DNA of 64,000 nt from Pseudomonas cedrina subsp. cedrina. Its GTDB lineage: Bacteria; Pseudomonadota; Gammaproteobacteria; Pseudomonadales; Pseudomonadaceae. Shown here in pieces: positions 60,400-64,000 of this stretch. The stretch covers positions 124,001 to 188,000 of the forward strand of contig NZ_MNPW01000012.1 in the NCBI RefSeq assembly GCF_001983175.1, read 5' to 3'. Each line of letters opens with the position of its first letter. The stretch's first letter is position 1. A program made the position numbers and the translations under genes. Under the pieces are notes generated by a model. That model worked only from the letters and a program-made list of their open reading frames with translations, was not told where the DNA came from and made no database searches.

Positions 60400-61860
60400 T
60401 CAGACGCCCCAGCGTGGAATGTGATGACTGCCCATCGAAATGCACACGTTCTTGATCTCGGCGAACACCTCGAAGCTGTATTGGCCGCCTTCACGGCCGG
60501 TGCCGGAACCTTTCACCCCGCCGAACGGCTGGCGCAGGTCGCGCACGTTCTGACTGTTGATGAACACCATGCCGGCTTCGATGCCATGGGCCAGACGATG
60601 CGCCTTGCCGATGTCCTGGGTCCAGATGTAGGACGCCAGGCCGTACTCGGTGTCGTTGGCCAGCTGCAGGGCTTGCGCTTCGTCCTTGAACGGAATCAGG
60701 CACACCACCGGGCCAAAGATTTCTTCCTGGGCAATGCGCATGTTGTTGTTCACATCGGCGAATACCGTCGGCTGAATGAACTGCCCTTTGCTCAAGTGCG
60801 CCGCCAGGTTGTCCGGGCGCTCCAGGCCGCCGGCCAGAAGCGTAGCGCCTTCTTCGATGCCGATCCTGATGTAGCCAGTGACCTTGTCGTAGTGGGCCTG
60901 GGTGATCATCGAGCCGACCTGGGTCTTAGGGTCTTGCGGGTCGCCGACGATCAGGCGTTTGGCGCGCGCGGCAAATTCGGCGACGAATTGCGGGTAAACG
61001 CTTTCCTGGATAAAGATCCGGCTGCCGGCGGTGCAACGTTCGCCGTTGAGCGAGAAAATCGTGAACAGTGCCGCGTCCAGCGCACGTTCCAGGTCGGCGT
61101 CTTCGAAGATCAGCACCGGCGACTTGCCGCCCAGTTCCATGGAGTATTTTTTCAGGCCGGCGGTCTGCATGATCTTCTTGCCGGTGGCCGTGCCGCCGGT
61201 GAAAGAAATTGCCCGCACGTCGGGGTGGCGCACCAACGCATCGCCCGCCGTGGCGCCGTAACCCTGGATCACGTTCAACACGCCGTTGGGGATGCCGGCT
61301 TCGACGGCCAGGCGCCCCAGCTCGTTGGCGGTCAGCGGCGACAGCTCGGACATCTTCAGCACGGCGGTGTTGCCCAGCGCCAGGCACGGCGCGGTCTTCC
61401 AGGTGGCCGTCATGAACGGCACGTTCCATGGCGAGACCAGCGCGCACACACCCACCGGCTGGTACAAGGTGTAGTTGAGCATCTGGTCATCGACCGGGTA
61501 ACTGTGCCCGTCCATGCGTGTGCAGACTTCGGCGAAGAAATCGAAATTGTGCGATGCGCGCGGGATCAATACGTTTTTGGTCTGGTGAATCGGCAGGCCG
61601 GTGTCGAGGGTTTCCAGTTCGGCCAGGCGCGGCACGTTCTGTTCGATCAGTTCACCGAGCTTGCGCATCAGGCGCGCGCGTTCTTTCGCCGGTGTGCCGG
61701 CCCACTTCGGAAAGGCTTCCCTGGCCGCCGCCACGGCCTGCGCCACTTCGTCGGCACCGCCGCTGGCGACTTCGCCGATGGCTTCGCCGGTGGCCGGGTT
61801 GTAGTTGACGAACACGTCTTTGCTTTCGACCTCACGGCCGTTGATCCAATGTTTGATCAT
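60400..61860 (-). CDS. hpaE: 5-carboxymethyl-2-hydroxymuconate semialdehyde dehydrogenase HpaE
   Basis: The protein (486 residues from ATG 61860) is an ALDH with the catalytic glutamate in MELGGKSP and cysteine in NGERCTAGSR. The start MIKHWINGREV is the usual HpaE form; a TTG three codons earlier is less likely. It turns the semialdehyde into the dicarboxylate acted on by HpaF and HpaG. Five bases separate it from hpaG2. Confidence 0.94.
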   Translation of the reverse strand: MIKHWINGREVESKDVFVNYNPATGEAIGEVASGGADEVAQAVAAAREAFPKWAGTPAKERARLMRKLGELIEQNVPRLAELETLDTGLPIHQTKNVLIPRASHNFDFFAEVCTRMDGHSYPVDDQMLNYTLYQPVGVCALVSPWNVPFMTATWKTAPCLALGNTAVLKMSELSPLTANELGRLAVEAGIPNGVLNVIQGYGATAGDALVRHPDVRAISFTGGTATGKKIMQTAGLKKYSMELGGKSPVLIFEDADLERALDAALFTIFSLNGERCTAGSRIFIQESVYPQFVAEFAARAKRLIVGDPQDPKTQVGSMITQAHYDKVTGYIRIGIEEGATLLAGGLERPDNLAAHLSKGQFIQPTVFADVNNNMRIAQEEIFGPVVCLIPFKDEAQALQLANDTEYGLASYIWTQDIGKAHRLAHGIEAGMVFINSQNVRDLRQPFGGVKGSGTGREGGQYSFEVFAEIKNVCISMGSHHIPRWGV

Positions 61861-61865
61861 GCTGT

Positions 61866-62636
61866 TCAAGCCTCTTTACGGGCGTTGAAGAACGCCGTTT
61901 CGCTGACAATCCGATTGACCAGGCGGCCGACGCCTTCGACTTCCACCACCACTTCATCGCCGGGCACCACATCGGCCAGGCCCTCGGGCGTGCCGGTGGC
62001 GATCATGTCGCCGGGCTGCAAGGTCATGAAGCCGGACAGGTATTCGATGAGGTAGGGAATGTCGAAAATCATGTCGCGGGTGCTGCCTTCCTGGCGCAGT
62101 TCACCGTTGATCCAGGTGCGCAGCTTCAGGTTGCTCGGGTCCGGCACATCGGCCACATCAACGATCCAGGGGCCGACGGGCGTGGTGGCGTCGCGGTTTT
62201 TCACGCGCAGATTGGGCCGGTAGTAGTTTTCCAGGTAATCACGAATCGCGTAGTCGTTGCACACCGTGTAACCCGCCACATAGTCCAGGGCGTCTTCGCG
62301 CTTGACGTTGCGCGCCGCTTTGCCGATGACGGCCACCAGTTCGCACTCGTAGTGCATGTAGGCGACGTTATCCGGGCGCCAGCTCACCTGGTTGTGGCCA
62401 GTGTAGGTGCCTGGGGATTTGATGAACGCCAGCGGCTCGGTGGGCGGTTTGAACGCCAGTTCGGCGGCGTGGTCGGCGTAGTTCAGGCCCAGGGCGAACA
62501 TGCTGCCGGTGGCCGGTGGCAGCCATTGCACCTGGTCTTCGGCCAGCAGGCGGCCGTCAGCCAGGCGCACGGCGTTGTTGTCTTCGACTTGAACGCGGTG
62601 AATTTCGCCTTCAAAGCGGATACGGGCGTGTTTCAT
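61866..62636 (-). CDS. hpaG2: HpaG2: homoprotocatechuate degradation isomerase/decarboxylase, C-terminal-type subunit
   Basis: The 256-residue fumarylacetoacetate hydrolase-fold protein has FALGLNYADHAAELAF, EXE-type metal ligands in YECELVAVIGKAA, and GTPEGLADVVPGDEV. It corresponds to the second half of the fused E. coli HpaG. It overlaps hpaG1 by four bases. Together they perform isomerisation and decarboxylation of the oxo-heptene-tricarboxylate intermediate. Confidence 0.9.
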   Translation of the reverse strand: MKHARIRFEGEIHRVQVEDNNAVRLADGRLLAEDQVQWLPPATGSMFALGLNYADHAAELAFKPPTEPLAFIKSPGTYTGHNQVSWRPDNVAYMHYECELVAVIGKAARNVKREDALDYVAGYTVCNDYAIRDYLENYYRPNLRVKNRDATTPVGPWIVDVADVPDPSNLKLRTWINGELRQEGSTRDMIFDIPYLIEYLSGFMTLQPGDMIATGTPEGLADVVPGDEVVVEVEGVGRLVNRIVSETAFFNARKEA

Positions 62637-63307
62637 GAGTGCTCCTGCGGCTGGGCCACGATGTGATTGACGAGACGCCCCAGTCCGCTGATTTCAACGG
62701 CGACGCTGTCACCCGGCAGCACATCGACGCGACCTTCAGGGGTGCCGGTGATCAGCACATCGCCCGCGTGCAGGGTCATGAACTCGCTGATTTCGGCGAT
62801 CAACAACGCAATGTTGCGCACGAAGTTAGCGGTGCTGTTTTGCTGGCGAACCTCGCCGTTGACGTACAGCGTGATCGCCAGGCTGTGCGGGTCGTTGATC
62901 TGTGCAGTAGGGATCAGCTCAGGCCCGACGGCACAGAAACCATCCCGGCATTTGGCTTTGACGGCAGGGCGGTAGTAGCTGTCTTCCGGCAGGCTGAATT
63001 CATTGACGATGGTATAGCCGGCCACGTAATCGAGGGCTTCGGCCGCGCTCACACGGCTGGCGCTCTTGCCCATCACCACGCCCAGGGCCGGGCCGGGTTG
63101 CAAGCGTTCGCCCGGGCCTGGGTGCACAACCTCGGCACCGTGCTGATTGCGCGTGTTGGGCGTCTTGATGAACAGCACCGGTTTGACCGGCGGCTTTTGA
63201 TACGGCGGCTGTTCGAATTCGGCGAGGCGCTGCTTGAGCAGCCCCTGATAGTTCAGTGCGACACCGAACAGAGTGCCGGTCGCGACGTCATGCAAGGCAC
63301 GGCTCAT
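62633..63307 (-). CDS. hpaG1: HpaG1: isomerase/decarboxylase, N-terminal-type subunit
   Basis: The protein (224 residues from ATG 63307) is the other half of HpaG. It has FGVALNYQGLL, KTPNTRNQHGAEVVHP, ALGVVMGKSA and GTPEGRVDVLPGDSV. CAGGAGA precedes ATG 63307, while a longer start at 63328 has none. It is the first gene of the reverse hpa operon. In E. coli the two halves are one polypeptide; here the split with ATGA overlap keeps them coupled. Confidence 0.9.
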   Translation of the reverse strand: MSRALHDVATGTLFGVALNYQGLLKQRLAEFEQPPYQKPPVKPVLFIKTPNTRNQHGAEVVHPGPGERLQPGPALGVVMGKSASRVSAAEALDYVAGYTIVNEFSLPEDSYYRPAVKAKCRDGFCAVGPELIPTAQINDPHSLAITLYVNGEVRQQNSTANFVRNIALLIAEISEFMTLHAGDVLITGTPEGRVDVLPGDSVAVEISGLGRLVNHIVAQPQEHS

Positions 63308-63346
63308 GCTTTCTCCTGGCAGAGCCATGGGGCGGCTCCGGATATT

Positions 63347-63360
63347 GTTAATGTGTTAAC
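63347..63360. promoter_or_regulatory. HpaR operator candidate before hpaG1 (GTTAA-N4-TTAAC)
   Basis: GTTAATGTGTTAAC is a perfect 5-4-5 palindrome 40 bp before hpaG1. It shares 13 of 14 bases with the site before hpaR. Repression of the operon by HpaR from this site is strongly suggested. Confidence 0.8.
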
Positions 63361-63373
63361 AGTTATAATTAAG

Positions 63374-63384
63374 ATGTTAACTAT
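63374..63384. promoter_or_regulatory. Second GTTAAC-centred site before hpaG1
   Basis: ATGTTAACTAT lies 24 bp beyond the first operator, inside a near-palindrome GAT-GTTAAC-ATC. The same 11 bases precede the FeaR-like gene at 48062. It may be an auxiliary HpaR site in the hpaG1/hpaA gap. Confidence 0.5.
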
Positions 63385-63480
63385 CGTCAAGCGTGGCACA
63401 CTCATTTCGCGGTGGTTGCGCTGTGCGAATCGGTGCAGGATGAGCGCCACCGCCATCACAAAAACAACGAGCAGCGTGCG

Positions 63481-64000
63481 ATGACCGACCGTCAACCCAT
63501 CCCGAACATCAACATCGGCCAGGTCTATGACCAGCGCTACAGCGACGCGCAGGTGCATTACGACCGGCTGGCCAACCTGGCGGGTTTCTTCGGACGCAAC
63601 ATGCCGGTGCACCGGCATGACCGGTTCTTCCAGGTGCATTACGTCAAAAGCGGCGCAGTGCGGGTGTACCTGGACGACCAGCAGTACGTCGAGTCGGGGC
63701 CGATGTTCTTCCTTACGCCGCCCACCGTGCCGCATGCCTTCGTGACCGAGGCCGACAGTGACGGACACGTGTTGACGGTGCGTCAACAACTGGTCTGGCA
63801 ATTGATCGAGACCGACCCCAGCCTGGCACCGGCCGGCGCGCAGCTGCCGGCGGCGTGTGTCGCGCTGGCGCATTTGGGGCCGCACAACGCGGGTGAAATA
63901 CGCCGGCTGGATTTTCTGTTCGACGAATTGAGCGAAGAGGTGGACGCCAAGCGCCCAGGGCATGGCGCCGCCCTGGACAGTTTGACGCGCTTGATCATGG
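63481..64000 (+). CDS. hpaA: HpaA, AraC-family activator of 4-hydroxyphenylacetate genes, 3'-truncated by the window
   Basis: The open frame from ATG 63481 runs to the window end (173 codons). It reads NINIGQVYDQRYSDAQVHYDRLANLAGFFGRNMPVHRHDRFFQVHYVKSGAVRVYLDDQQYVESGPMFF in overlapping conserved pieces, notably PVHRHDRFFQVHY and GPMFFLTPPTVPHAFVTEAD, which match HpaA sensor domains closely. HpaA activates the hydroxylase genes in response to 4-hydroxyphenylacetate. Here the hydroxylase genes are 20 kb away, so it would act at a distance or on hpaX. The helix-turn-helix lies beyond the window. Confidence 0.9.
   Translation, partial: MTDRQPIPNINIGQVYDQRYSDAQVHYDRLANLAGFFGRNMPVHRHDRFFQVHYVKSGAVRVYLDDQQYVESGPMFFLTPPTVPHAFVTEADSDGHVLTVRQQLVWQLIETDPSLAPAGAQLPAACVALAHLGPHNAGEIRRLDFLFDELSEEVDAKRPGHGAALDSLTRLIM

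Noticed and set aside
60421..62055. 544-codon forward open frame
   Set aside because: Antisense to hpaE and hpaG2; no ribosome site and shadow-like composition.

Overview
The window looks like chromosome of a Pseudomonas of the P. fluorescens group. It is GC-rich and dense with catabolic operons. Its feruloyl-CoA hydratase-lyase, vanAB and hpa genes are of the Pseudomonas type, and its intergenic spaces carry REP/REPIN-like palindromes. No rRNA, tRNA, CRISPR array, transposase or phage gene was seen. Almost the whole window is peripheral carbon metabolism: sugar acids first, then aromatics derived from lignin and from tyrosine or tyramine.

Region 1 (1-9.2 kb) is a hexuronate/aldonate cluster. 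The forward genes are the 3' end of an RspA-type mannonate dehydratase, an rspB-like dehydrogenase, an MFS permease, a fructuronate reductase-like enzyme and UxuA. The convergent reverse genes are a zinc dehydrogenase, an altronate dehydratase and a FadR-type GntR regulator. Two matching palindromes precede the reverse operon. Region 2 (9.2-15.5 kb) holds a short, probably truncated secreted ORF, an SCP2 protein, an alpha/beta hydrolase, two Old Yellow Enzyme reductases, an HxlR regulator with an SCP2-like tail, and a TetR regulator. Region 3 (15.5-20.7 kb) is a reverse cluster: a 2,4'-dihydroxyacetophenone dioxygenase-like cupin, an MFS permease, an OprB porin and an SDR, with a divergent AraC regulator.

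Region 4 (20.7-38.8 kb) is a nearly complete route from coniferyl alcohol to protocatechuate. It contains an XylR/DmpR-class regulator with a conserved phenol pocket, a sigma-54 promoter, an aldehyde dehydrogenase, coniferyl-alcohol dehydrogenase, outer-membrane channels, an aromatic-acid permease, a MarR repressor, and then ech-vdh-fcs-aat. After a 0.9 kb repeat-filled gap come vanR and vanAB. Clear operators precede ech and vanA.

Region 5 (39.1-64 kb) concerns phenylacetaldehyde, tyramine and 4-hydroxyphenylacetate. It has a PadA/FeaB-type aldehyde dehydrogenase, a C1/C2-type 4-hydroxyphenylacetate hydroxylase (in place of HpaBC), a soluble PAS chemoreceptor fragment, a porin, an APC permease, a FeaR-like activator and a TetR regulator. 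Next is a reverse operon (flavin amine oxidase-like enzyme, cupin, LuxR regulator, MoaF-like protein, two SDRs), then hpaR and the reverse meta-cleavage operon hpaG1-hpaG2-hpaE-hpaD-hpaF-hpaX-hpaH-hpaI, with divergent hpaA cut by the window end. A GTTAA-N4-TTAAC palindrome precedes both hpaR and hpaG1. The non-coding space holds MITE-like elements, REPIN-like pairs and a 181 bp tandem duplication.
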